NCBI GenBank assembly: GCA_932521025.1
Contig: OW051469.1
Span: forward strand, 5,654,398-5,718,397
Direction: 5' to 3'
Source: Oscheius onirici
Taxonomy: Eukaryota > Nematoda > Chromadorea > Rhabditida > Rhabditidae
Length of the DNA stretch: 64,000 nt
Part shown: positions 12,736 to 23,300 of the stretch, piece after piece
Numbering within the stretch: position 1 is the stretch's first letter
How the letters are laid out: every line of letters starts with the position of its first letter
Program-made: the position numbers and the translations under genes
Notes under the pieces: model-generated
The model's database searches: none
What the model was told of the DNA's origin: nothing
The model's input: the letters and a program-made list of their open reading frames with translations, nothing else

Positions 12736-13298
12736 CAAACGATTTGTGTGGATGTCAAGGTCTGAACGGCTACTGGAAGAAGACCAACGGGCAGGAGGCC
12801 GTCGTATCTCTGAAGCAGAGTCACACGGTCAAGTACTACAAGAAACTGCCAGACGACACTTCCAAAGCGAGCAGTGGAATCCACAAGAACACGAAGAGGG
12901 AAGGTCCGAAGAAGTTGGAAGCAAAGGAGCTGTCCAAAGAGACAGCCGTCTCTTCCACAGTATCCAGTGGCACCTACAAGAAAAAGGACTACCATCTCTC
13001 CTCAACTACTCCTTCGATGTCTTCCGCCTCTGGTCAAAGCTGGAGGAAGGTGACCTTTCCTAAGACCCAGAACCTCGAAAAGAAGAGGAGCAGAACGAAG
13101 AGCTGCTTGAAGAAGTCTGTGACCGAGACGAAGAAGGAAGAACCGAAGAAGGTCGAGATGAAGCTGGAAGCGAGGGAAATGGAGACCGAAGAGAGCTGTG
13201 AGCTGGAGTACTGGACGGTTCTGAGTCTCCTTTGGTTCTTCCTCTTCATTCTCCGCTACTTCTTCGTACTGGAAGACGAGGTCAATGAGGGCCTTTAG
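12736..13298 (+). CDS. Unrecognised Lys/Glu/Ser-rich tail-anchored protein (3' exon)
   Basis: This is one long open frame of about 185 codons ending in TAG at 13296-13298. It has no ATG near its 5' end; a possible splice acceptor (CTTTTTTGAG) lies just before 12736, so at least one upstream exon is probably missing. The product is low-complexity, rich in K, E, S and T, with basic patches (KTQNLEKKRSRTKSCLKKS). It ends in one hydrophobic segment (TVLSLLWFFLFILRYFFVL) followed by an acidic tail, which suggests a tail-anchored membrane protein. A poly(A) signal AATAAA follows at 13324. The codon pattern and the signal placement favour a real gene, but I recognise no family. Confidence 0.45.
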
Positions 13299-13323
13299 GA
13301 AGAAAACTGAACAAGATCGCTAT

Positions 13324-13329
13324 AATAAA
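13324..13329 (+). terminator. Poly(A) signal AATAAA
   Basis: Canonical hexamer 26 bases after the stop codon at 13298. Confidence 0.5.
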
Positions 13330-13812
13330 CTACGGCCACGAGCTCCTTTGTTCTTTTTGGTAGTGTTCCGTCTCTCTTTTTCAGCTTGTCTTTTACAATG
13401 TGCATTCAGGAAATGAGCATCTGATATATGGCTCCATTGTCTCTTTCAACGCGTAGCAGTGGTAGATCAAAAGACACCTTCTCATCATATGCTAATTGTA
13501 AGCAAGAGGAAACCGGCTGAATGGTCGTTGACAGTTCATCGACTATCCGCCGCGAAAATATACGTAAGAACCGGCTTGGAGGCTCCTTCTTGGCCGAACA
13601 GATATCATTGTGTTATTGTCTTGACACACTGGTTCGAATAGTCATTAGGAGGACAGTGTTGACAGCAGGCAAAATTCTGTTCAAATTGTGCAAAATGGGA
13701 CAGTGGCCACTATGTCGATGACCGTTTGCACGCGTTCGTATCCTCGGGTTACTAGGAGTCTTTTGAGCTCTGAGCCTCCGCCCATCAACCGTCAGTCTAG
13801 CACCCAGTCGAC
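13330..13812. other. Intergenic, nothing supported
   Basis: Short gap between two plus-strand genes. No repeat or RNA gene was recognised. Confidence 0.5.
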
Positions 13813-14655
13813 ATGTTCAAGACGTTGAAGAGTTTTTTCTCTCTTTCCAAGTCGGAAGACAAGTACTCTTCCATGAGACCCAGCACTTCGTGGATTCGGT
13901 AAACTCTTCAAGTGGTAGTGATCATTCTCTTGTTCAGATTGGATACCATCTCGTCTCCAGTAGTCCGAACTCCTCCTCCCAGTTATGACCAAGTTCTTGG
14001 CGAAAAGCTGAAGGAGATTCGGAGTCTTGAAGCAGAAGCCTTGGTAAGTTTAGAACATTGTACTTTTCCTCTTTTAGTTTCGCATCTTTTGACCTTTTAG
14101 TCGGCAAATGCGAATAACATTTCCCTTACATTTTTATAGCAAAAGTTTTTTGTTAACGCATTGTCAGATACTCTTGTTTTTCTTCTCCACTTGCGTCCTT
14201 TAGCACCATGAGACCTGTATCTCAAGAACCTCGAGACATCTCACTCCAACGCTCTTTCTTATCTCAATCTTTTCAGTTCTCGGAGCAAAAATACCGCAAG
14301 GCTCTGAAAAAGTATCTCTACACAAAATCGAGCTATTTGAACGCTACGGAAGATCTGAGACTGTTGGATCGTACACAGGAAAAGCTGCTGAAGCGGTGTC
14401 TGAGAAAGGGGAGACCAATTCCTTGTCAGCAAGGCTATCGGCTCTATAGAAGGCTCATTATAGAGGAGATTACGGTGAGTTCTGATCCAGTTTTTTTTGC
14501 AGTAAACAGGACTGTTTTAGTATTTGAAGGACTTGAGGTCAGAAAGGAGGGGACGACTAGCATTGGCACAGGCTGACGAGATCAGAACTAGGTCTCGACT
14601 GGTCTCTTTGCAGAAAAGATTGAACAAAGAAACTCATTTTTATTATTCTCGCTAA
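13813..14655 (+). CDS. Unrecognised small basic protein with PPxY motif
   Basis: Four exons (13813-13898, 13938-14043, 14277-14474, 14521-14655) join in phase to 525 nt, 174 residues plus stop. The start is MFKTLKSFFSLSKSEDKYSS. A proline stretch (VRTPPPSYDQVLGEKLKEIR) contains a PPSY element of the kind bound by WW domains. The C-terminal half is basic and helical, with KYRKALKKYLYTKSSYLNA and a final arginine-rich stretch (RSERRGRLALAQADEIRTRS). No signal peptide or membrane segment is present. The third intron (233 bp) is longer than the others and could hide a further exon. I do not recognise the family. The exon phases and consensus splice sites support a real gene. Confidence 0.55.
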
Positions 14656-14814
14656 ATTGTAGAAATTTACTGATAAATGTCGTTTAACCCGTTCGATTCA
14701 AACAGCCACAATAGAATTCTCGTTGCTGTCAATCTTTTCCTTCCTCCCGTCTTCTTCCCTAACTGATTCCATGTTGTAAGCATCCTAAACGTTTTGAATA
14801 TAGTCCTGCTCCTG

Positions 14815-16462
14815 CTAGAGTACCTGTGTTACCGTATCCTTCTTACATATTCGACGGTAGATACGAGAACCGAGCCAGAACAACACCAATGGCTTGTCTG
14901 TCATTATGGCCAGAACGAAAATAATGGTGACCGAGATATCGGATTCGGGCTCGGGAAGACAAAGATATATGAGCACCATGGCTATCCCTGAACTACGTAA
15001 GTTATAACGATCCTTTATCGATAGGAACACAGCTAAGTTATCTCAAATGCCCACCGACATTCTGAATTCCAGTCTCAATAGCGATGGTAATACTGTTTTT
15101 GAAGTCCTGTCGAAGAAGTGTGGCCAAGAGAAAAGCTAGTAAATAGCCTGTCCAGGGAAGGGCACAAGCACACGCGAAAATGGTCCAGTCGACGAGCCAA
15201 ATCATGTAAAAGTTTGTGTAGACAGCGAAGACGGTCAAGATTATCATTGCAGCCCAGGAGATTCTCTACAACTGATCATTTTGATGATTGAAGAACTGAA
15301 CCGTGATCCATCTTTGAATAATGTCGATGTATTGAGGTCGGAAGTAGGTGAAAAGCATGCCAACGGCTGTGGGGACCGCTATTCCGATCAGACTTTTGAC
15401 AATTCGGTCGAACGGAATTGTTATTCGACTGTCGTCCATGAAATGTGTTCCGAGTGTCTTCAGCCACAGAGGCATCATAACTAGAACACGAGTCTGTTAG
15501 CTGCAGTTATTTACCGAGAGCTGCGAGTGTTTGGAAGAAAGTCATCGAGATTGACAGATCCAAATTTCCATTGAAGATGATCGTCCAGAAGGAGCTCTTT
15601 CCACCGCCGGGACAAGTGGCGACGGCGAAAAGAGCAAGCTGGATGGAACGGTCGTAGGACGATAGACAGTAATTGGCGACGACGAAGCCGATCTGCAAGA
15701 TGTTATACTTGTAAGAGGTTCTTACCAATGGCATCAATCCAAACTGACATACAAAGCCAATCATCGGTCCAATAGGCTTCTTGACGATCAGATGAATTTG
15801 TTTCACCTTCAACTGAGTGCCCATCATGAAAGTCACGATCACGATGAAGACTCCAATAAAGATTGTAAAGCTGGTAGAAGTTATGTGTCCCTGCTTTGAT
15901 CTCAACAATCTCAGAGGATAAGTGTAGTTTCTAGAAATAATTTTTTCTAGAACGCACAGCTCACTCGTCGTTGATGACAACTGTAACATTCGTAAATCCG
16001 AGAAATTCTGCTCGAACAGTAACATTGAACTCGGCTCCTTTGTCAGAGTTTGTCTCAATTTCGGCCGGATGGTTTAGCATCTAAAGGGACCGTTTTAACT
16101 TTGTTTAAAACTTACAGAACAAATAAAATCGTCTTCGCATCGAGCTGCAATAGATATCGCGTTTGTCTCAATGTCCGATACTTTCACGAGTATATTCCTG
16201 GAATGAGACATAGCGAATTCAAGATTATTAGAGAGTATACTTGGGCGTCGAGTCAAAAATCTCGACTCGATTCCGATTCGAGTCCGACTCGTGGACCATG
16301 TCGAGTCGAGTCCGACTCGAGTCCGAGTCGAGTCGAGTCGCCCAAGTATATTAGAGAGTACCTCGTTTCACCAGTACGAAACTTTTCAAATTCCGCAGGT
16401 TCGAAAGTGACATTGAATGAAGAGACTAGCGGTATAGCCAACAGGAGTAACGCCCAGTTCAT
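14815..16462 (-). CDS. SLC10/SBF-family (bile-acid:sodium symporter-like) transporter
   Basis: Eight exons (16362-16462, 16116-16197, 15965-16080, 15726-15930, 15515-15692, 15302-15480, 15055-15265, 14815-14987) total 1245 nt, 414 residues. A signal peptide (MNWALLLLAIPLVSS) and an extracellular N-terminal region of about 110 residues precede the multi-pass domain. This resembles the layout of SLC10A3/A5 rather than the short N-terminus of NTCP. The family signature is clear: CPGGGKSSFWTIIFNGNLDL followed by SISMTFFQTLAALG, and later IETGIQNVGIAMVL. SBF proteins carry organic anions or steroid conjugates with sodium; the substrate here is unknown. The third residue of the usual CSPGG is altered to CPGGG. 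A splice acceptor (TCTTGCAG) lies 11 bases before the ATG. Intron 1 carries the inserted fold-back element at 16238-16348. Confidence 0.9.
16226..16360. mobile_element. Fold-back (MITE-like) element with 12-bp target duplication
   Basis: An 111-bp element (16238-16348) has perfect 10-bp terminal inverted repeats, TACTTGGGCG and its complement, and an interior built of short TCGAGTC/GACTCGA units. It is flanked exactly by direct repeats TATTAGAGAGTA at 16226-16237 and 16349-16360. It sits in intron 1 of the SLC10-like gene, and one copy of the duplication overlaps that intron's 5' splice site. Without the element and one duplicate the intron would be about 41 bp, normal for this genome. There is no coding capacity, so it would be non-autonomous. 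Confidence 0.85.
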
Positions 16463-17687
16463 GTTGAGCACTTCTGCAAGATTGAACTTTTGTTTAGATT
16501 CACAGGAGGGAGAGAAAAGATCTAGGCAACAGACGGTCACAGGCTTAGATGGATGTGAAAACGGAGAAAAGAATGTGAAAAGTTCAATCCCTCATTGTTG
16601 TTCGTTCTCAAAAGGCAGTACGAATTTCCCTACAGTTACAGTCTGAACGGAAACCTGAACTGTCCACTTCAGGACTAAACCTCTTTCTATTTATACCAGC
16701 TTCAATGAAATCTACCCATCTTATACTTTTTGATCCTCCTACTGAAGATAAAAGCCAAATGCCTGAGTGCGACTTTGGTCTAATCTCCCGCTTGGGACAA
16801 GTGCTGGCGTCAGAAGAGGCTAGAAGAAAGGAAGTATTGGTTCTATTGTAAGAGGATACAGAAATCTTTCTGGTCCCCAAAGCAGTCAAAGAGGAGGAAA
16901 GTAGGGAATTATGCACGGCCACAATCGTACCCGAATCGATTTGACTGGACTCTCTGGTCGACGTCATTATAGACAAAAGTGAGTCGAGTGGCAATGTAGC
17001 AGATTCAATGCTATCTTGGGAAATGACAAGCCTTCACAATAATAGTGTTCAAAAACATTCTGGGAGGATAAGAAAAAGAGACCTGGTTCCCGAGGAAACG
17101 AAGTGCAGCTGGCTTTGACTAATTAAACCATTATGAATAGTACCAGTCATGTACTGGTCTTTTCACTCGTCTTGATAAAGCAAAAAGAGAAAGATATCCT
17201 TCCTGGATTACAGCTATTAGTCTTCATTTGGCCGGATTAGACAGCTGAGATGAACTTTAAAAGTAGACGTAATCATAGGAAGGGAGTGAAGATCGACGGA
17301 TCATTAGATCCAGTTTGGGAAGAACAAGAACACGAAAAGCTATGACGATTTTTGTTGCAGAACTGACCAGTGCTGCGTGCGTTTGGTCGAGTAGCGCAAA
17401 AGTCAAACAAGGGTTGAGTTCTTAATTCTGACCACAAGGCTTCCGAAGGGTAAACAAACAAAACTTTCAGACAGAAAATATTCATTAGCAAACAGAAAAA
17501 GAAGTCAGCTTCTCCTGGTAGAACATAGTCAAACTTTTTGCTCGAACAGAATCGTACCAGCTTGCCTAACTAATTTATGAGCATCCTCCTATTTGAGTTC
17601 AACGTTTGAACATTTTGGTCCACGAAATCAAGATATGTACGATAAGAATTTCACTTTTTTCCCTTTCTAAAAACATACAGTAGACAG
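16463..17687. other. Intergenic, no supported gene
   Basis: Lies between the SLC10-like start (-) and the next plus-strand exon. A 128-codon minus frame at 16608-16994 has no splice or homology support. The first exons of the plus-strand gene at 17.7-18.8 kb may lie here but were not found. Confidence 0.4.
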
Positions 17688-18779
17688 CTCCTTATCGGTG
17701 TATGCCATACTGGTCGTCCTGTCAGTTTAGACGACTTTGATCTGGGCCTTCCGCCAAGATTACTTTCTTCAGCTGGAAAGGGTAGCCTTTCTTCCCTATT
17801 ACAACAGTTTTTCAAGGAAGTCCGCGAACAATTCTCTAGAGATGAGCATATCGAAAAGACTCTTACCAGACGGCGAAGAGAAGCTTCGAAACTACACGAG
17901 ACTATCAAAACGAAATCACAATGGTAAGAACCTCGCTAGTATAATAAATATGAAAATTTCTAGGAATCTGTACTCTCGAAGTCAACGTAGCTCGTTGACT
18001 TCTTGCTTTCATTTCAAACAAGATGAAGCTTTTGGTTTTTTCGAAAGTCCGACTGATTCTAAGATAATCTGGAAACAGAAATTTCATAAACCTTGTAGAC
18101 TTCACAGTTATAGACATCTATCCATTTGGACGTAAAAGTGCTGTATATGAATAGATGGACTGGAGACCTAAACACAGTCAAGGCTCTCAAAACCGGAAGA
18201 ATTTCTATTGACAAGGGTACTCTTTTTACTCACATATTTCTCTAGCTTCATTTCGATCTGAGCGCGGAAATGGACGGATGGACATTTTATAATGGTCACA
18301 ATCATCTCGACTGTTATCTCAAGGTCTGGCTTATTCTTTGCTTTCACTTTTTATTCAGATAGAAGTCACACCAAGACGAGAAGACATTTGACGAAATCTT
18401 TCGGGATGATCCAGTTCTTAAACTGGACCTGGAGCATCTCCTACAGAGGAATGTAGACCGACTTCATCTGGATGTTGCACACGGATTTAATATAAGAATA
18501 CCACAGCAGGACGTAGATTTCCTCATACTAACAGAAATTGTCTGTTTTCAGTTCCCGGGCACATTCAAGTGGAACAGACAGGTTTCTGAACCAAGATTTG
18601 CACTGGTTCCTGTAGGGACTACAAACTGGCTAGAAAAGACTAGTACGATAGTACTAAAAGAGAACTTTAGTTTCGCCGGCTCCGTGCCACAATGTACAGC
18701 CAGTTCCTACAATCAAGCTGCTCTTCAAAATCGGTGCTTCCTACCGGGAAACTATTCTGCATGCGGCTCGGGTGATTGA
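17688..18779 (+). CDS. Unrecognised multi-exon protein, 5' end not found
   Basis: Long frames without a nearby ATG are separated by good splice sites. Exon 17688-17923 encodes a charged helix (FFKEVREQFSRDEHIEKTLT). Exon 18246-18323 encodes LHFDLSAEMDGWTFYNGHNH, and 18363-18779 adds 138 residues to TGA at 18777-18779 with cysteines near the end (CTASSYNQAALQNRCFLPGN). The last two exons join in phase if the acceptor is the AG at 18361-18362. Between 17923 and 18246 the phase is uncertain: a segment near 18114-18176 (VKVLYMNRWTGDLNT) fits the 18246 exon through a weak GTCAAG donor but does not join cleanly to the first exon. The family is not recognised. It could also be a recent pseudogene. 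Confidence 0.4.
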
Positions 18780-20011
18780 ATGCTCTTGCCAGGACTGACG
18801 TGTCCACATAAAAGCGATAAGAATAAATTTGTTGTCATCAAATATTCGGGCGTGGGAAAACGGAGAGTTAGGCTCCTTTCTATGACAGAGGTCACAACCG
18901 ACTGCCTGCCTGAATATGCACCTGGACAGCTGCGGCACTAATCCTCTCCGGTCGTCTATCGGAAGCTTGTCCACCTGTTCTCTCGAACTGCCTATAATTC
19001 GTTTCCAGAACCTCTTTTCATATATTCAGAATGTGTGGGAAAATCTTTTAATCTGTTCCTTGTCATCCGAGAAAGATAAGTCGTTCACTTTCTTCCTAGA
19101 AATTTCCTTTGTCACAAACAAAACACGGCATCCTTTGTTCTTTCCAAAAGAAAAATTGGACCTTCCTGTTGGTTCAGTATCTGTCGGCCTTAGAAGATTA
19201 TCTGCACCTGGTCCCGTTTCCTAGCAAACGCCATTGCTTAGTCATCTCTCAAACATGGGACCACGACAACTTGCCATGTTCTCTCGTTATCAGCGTCTGG
19301 ACAACTTGATTACAGTCCAGTTGACCTTGTTTAGCCGTCGACTGATCATTGTTTCTAGTCTCGTTATTCGTCTGAAAATGAATACAAATTCCAAAGCGGG
19401 GCTTCAGCGGGCCATTTCCGGACACGTCACATTCAGGCAGTTGACTCACGGGCAAGCAGTCAAACACACACGCAACCTCTCAACGAGACAGACTTCTTCG
19501 AGCGACACACAAATCTCTCTTTGTTTCTCTCTTCTAGTCATTCGACTCTTAATCTCTGTCTCTTATATCGAATTACGTATGGAGAGCTGGTGAAGCCCAG
19601 TCCAGCATCTTTTATTATCCTCCAGTCGATTTGTTTGCACTCCGTCCTATATCAACTTTGGAGGAGCAAATAAACTTGTTGCTTCGGTGTGAAGAAGACT
19701 CTTTTCACTAACTTTTTGTCCTTTTCTGATCTAATCTTTCTTTCATTGACTTCCAGCTAATTGCACCACACGAAAGCTCACTAAGGTTGTTCCAAATTGC
19801 TTCTCAATCTTCTTGGAATCTCTTTTCGAAACTAACCCTCTCGAAATAAACTTTTTGCTCCGCCGCGGACCATGCATCATTCGTTCATCAGGCAAAACTC
19901 AGACGTTTTCCAAAGCGCTTCTTCTGACTAAATCTCTTGTTCACTGTTTTGTCTTGTTAGCTTCTAAAAAAGTTTCAGTAGTCTCTCTTCCACGACGCAG
20001 CTTCTCCGACA
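18780..20011. other. Intergenic, no supported gene
   Basis: Several frames of 70-120 codons occur on the plus strand (e.g. 19234-19593), but none shows a family motif or a consistent intron structure. Confidence 0.4.
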
Positions 20012-20189
20012 ATGAGCTGGTTCGTCTTCCTTCTCTTCAACTTCTGCCTTGGCGTCTTTGGAGTCTACTTCTGGCACATCTTTCCCCAGAAACGGTCCAA
20101 CTGTCGTCTTGAAAATGGTTTATCCTCTTTTCTCTTTTTTTCCAATTTACATTTTAGGTTCTTTCGCGACAGCCAAGAAGTCCATCTAG
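20012..20189 (+). CDS. Candidate 45-residue membrane peptide
   Basis: Two exons, 20012-20117 and 20158-20189, are separated by a 40-bp intron with a consensus ACATTTTAG acceptor and sum to exactly 46 codons including TAG. The peptide starts MSWFVFLLFNFCLGVFGVYF, a hydrophobic segment that could be a signal anchor or signal peptide, followed by a short basic tail (QKRSNCRLENG, then SFATAKKSI). An AATAAA lies 46 bases past the stop. A possible trans-splice acceptor (GACGCAG) is 11 bases before the ATG. No family is recognised, and a spliced frame this short can arise by chance. Confidence 0.35.
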
Positions 20190-20234
20190 CCTCCTTCTCT
20201 CCTTCGATATCACTTCTACTACGGGTTGGACAAA

Positions 20235-20247
20235 AATAAAATTTATT
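20235..20247. terminator. Back-to-back poly(A) signals for convergent genes
   Basis: AATAAA on the plus strand (20235-20240) and AATAAA on the minus strand (TTTATT at 20242-20247) are separated by one base, making a near-palindromic AATAAAATTTATT. The plus copy would serve the 20.0-kb peptide and the minus copy unc-53, whose stop codon is at 20381. Confidence 0.5.
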
Positions 20248-20380
20248 TAAACAAATCAAATGTTAGAGGCAGCATAGTGTTGGAGCAGGGTCATTGGGAG
20301 TACATAAAGATCACAGTAAAGGGTAAAAAAAGGGGCACTCGAGATAAACCCGTGTCGATTGGCATTGGTTTCGTTTTCGA

Positions 20381-23300
20381 CTAGATTCTGTCCACGGCTG
20401 TCGTTCTGTTGGCCTGAAGACGGATCAGTGTGTCCAGTGGATTGAACGACTGCTTCGTTGTCTAAATTCGGACTCTTTTAAGATTAAAAATTTTTTACCT
20501 GAGCAACATCTTTGATCGAGAGACGCTGAAGGAGTTCCTCTCCGCTCGGCCCCTCAGTCCAAGGCCACTTGTCACAGACGATTTCGGTTGGATCTTCGAA
20601 GGTTCCACAGCGTCCGAGGACCTTGACTCCTTCTCTGGCCACACGAACCATATAGGGAACAATATTCTCGTTCCAGAGCTTGACGAACCAGTCTCTCGAA
20701 TCGTCGACGCCCATCGGAAGAAGAAGGAAGATTCTGGGACCGATGGTGACATCGAGAGAGTTGGCCTTTTCGATGAAATTATTGACAGCTTGGAGAACTT
20801 CTGGCAAGAACTCGATAACTCGTAGCAGCTCAGCAGGGCTCTGTGCTCCGAGTCGGTTTTCAGCTTCGATGATTCTTCTTCGCAGATATCTTCCCATGAA
20901 GCCTTTGACACCGTCCATTCTGTTGGTCAACAAGAACATTTTGAAGTTGTGGCTGATCTGCATTTCCGGAAGGTTACAGGCTCTGTTCACAGTACAGATG
21001 ACATATGGACCGGCGTTGTTAGGAAGTTGGACAGATGAGAAGACGGAAGAAATGAATGCGATCCTGTTCCTTGGAACGTTGTCCAGTAAAATCACAGCGT
21101 TTTTGGTTCCCTTCAAAAGTTTCTCCAGTATCTCTTCGACCAAGACAATCTCTCGATCGTCGTTCTCGGGAATCTTGATGTCATGGACAATGTCCTGATT
21201 CTGTCCGAGACGACAAGCGAGATAGGCAGCCAACTTCTGAGCAATGTTCGATTTTCCGATTCCTGTTGCTCCAGACAGAACTAGACGTCTATGGTTGAGC
21301 AGGAACTTGAGCAGTTGTTCGAGCATTGACGAGGGGAAGAGAGTTTCGAGAACAAGAGAGTCGACACAGTTTTGACCGGCTCCGCGAAGGAAAAGACGGA
21401 CAGTTGTGGTGGGAGAAATGACTTCGGCAGGAAGGGCCGAAGGAGCTTCCACAGACTTTCTTCTCACGGTAGATCCGACCTGGTAACCAATGACACTGTC
21501 GTTGCAATGGAGTCCAAGATGTCGGTCGGCATCCACACGACCAATGTAGTTCTGAAGGAGTTTCTTTGAACAGAAATAAAAAAAATGCTCACATCAAAGA
21601 GAGCTGAGATCTGCTGGTCAATTTCTCCCCAAGTCGATTGAGGCGTAGGCATGGGCAAGAATCCAATGATGATTTCGTGTTCTGGACAAATCTCGGAACT
21701 GATCACTCCACGAAGATCAACATTGACTGTGACTTTGACCGAGTTACATTCAGACGATCGTTTGCTGCTTGGTGTTGAAGACGAAGCAGCTGGGGGAATC
21801 TCGTAGAAGGGCTCCTCGTCGTGCATAGCCAAAGAGGCTTGGGAGGAGGCTCGAGATCTCGTAGCTAGAAGACGGGTCATGTCCTGCTTCAGCTGCTTGT
21901 TTTCAGTCTAAAAGTATTCTTTTTGATCTGATAAACAAATCTTTTGCCTTGAGTCTGTTGACCGTCTCTCTCAGTAGATCCACCTCTCTTGCTCTGTCCA
22001 TGGCATCTAGTCGGACATCGGTCAGAGCAACTTCTCTGTCTTCCAGCTGTCTCTTCAACTGATCCACTTCCATCTCGTCCAATTTCGAATTCGATCCACT
22101 GATGGTCTGGAGATGCATGGGAGATCCTTCAGTATCTGGCTGTCCACTCTTGGATTTCTTCTTGGAAAAGGCTTTGGTGAAGGAGGAACGGATCTAAAAG
22201 AATTTATTTCAGATGTCTGAAGGACAAAAAAGGTTAGCTTGATGATTGGAACAGTTTGAATGTTATCCCGATCACCAGCTCACCCTCAATCCCACAAGCA
22301 CAATCGACAATCACGACACTTTGTTTACCTGAACGTCCACATTCGACGCCTACAAAAGCCATTATAAGCTCGTTTTCTGTTCAAAAAAGACTTACCCAGC
22401 TCTTCTTCGATTTGGAGCCAAAACTGTTCAAAGAGGCCTTGTCAGCTTTGCTGCTCTTGCTCGAAGAGCTCATGGAACTTCTGTGACTAGCCATCGAGGC
22501 CACAGATTCCAACGAGGGCTGTCGAAGAAGTTCTCCAGCTCCCTCGACCGCCTTCCGACCTTCACCTCCCTGTGCCACTCGACCACTCATCGAACGGAGG
22601 TTGTCGATCTCGACGCGCAATTTGCCAACCTCGTCCGGCTGAAATTTTAATTTATTCCGGTGACCAATTGGCTTCCGTGACAAATCGTCAAACACGCGCC
22701 AAATTCATGCGCGCAGTAATTTGCATACGGATTAGTGGAGGAGGGGGAAGGGATGATAAAATCTCGCGCACGCATCGCTCAAGTTTAATCGCGACAGGAA
22801 ATCGCCACCGCTATAAACTATAAGCTATTAGTGCGCATCAGTTGTCGTATTGATCTCACCTTCAGTTGGGCTTTTTCCACGTGTCTGGACAGATTGGACA
22901 GTTTTTGATTGAAAACTTCCATTAGACTTGTGTAGTCGTCGTGCTTCCGACTCAGCTTGTGAATGGTCATGCGATAACCATCAAGTTCGCGAGACATCTT
23001 TTTGATCTCGGCCTCGTACTTGTCGTTCAACTGGAAAGAAGTATAGTGGAACAAAACACTGTAAGAATTACCGTAGCATAGGCTGAGGAAGATGATAGAG
23101 ATAGTTGAGATCCCATAGGGTCTTTTGAACGACCGTCGTCGGCCAGACGATGGAGCTGCATCTCTCCGTAAGTTCCATATCCATCTCGAGAACTATTGGA
23201 TCCTGAATCGAGGATATTTGAGAGTCATAGATTATTTAAAATTTGAATATTACTGTTTGTTATAACAAAAGTTATTGTATTTAGTCGTGAAAAGATGTTT

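Noticed and set aside
13630-13650. tRNA B-box-like GGTTCGAAT
   Set aside because: No A box or cloverleaf around it; no tRNA gene was recognised anywhere in the window.
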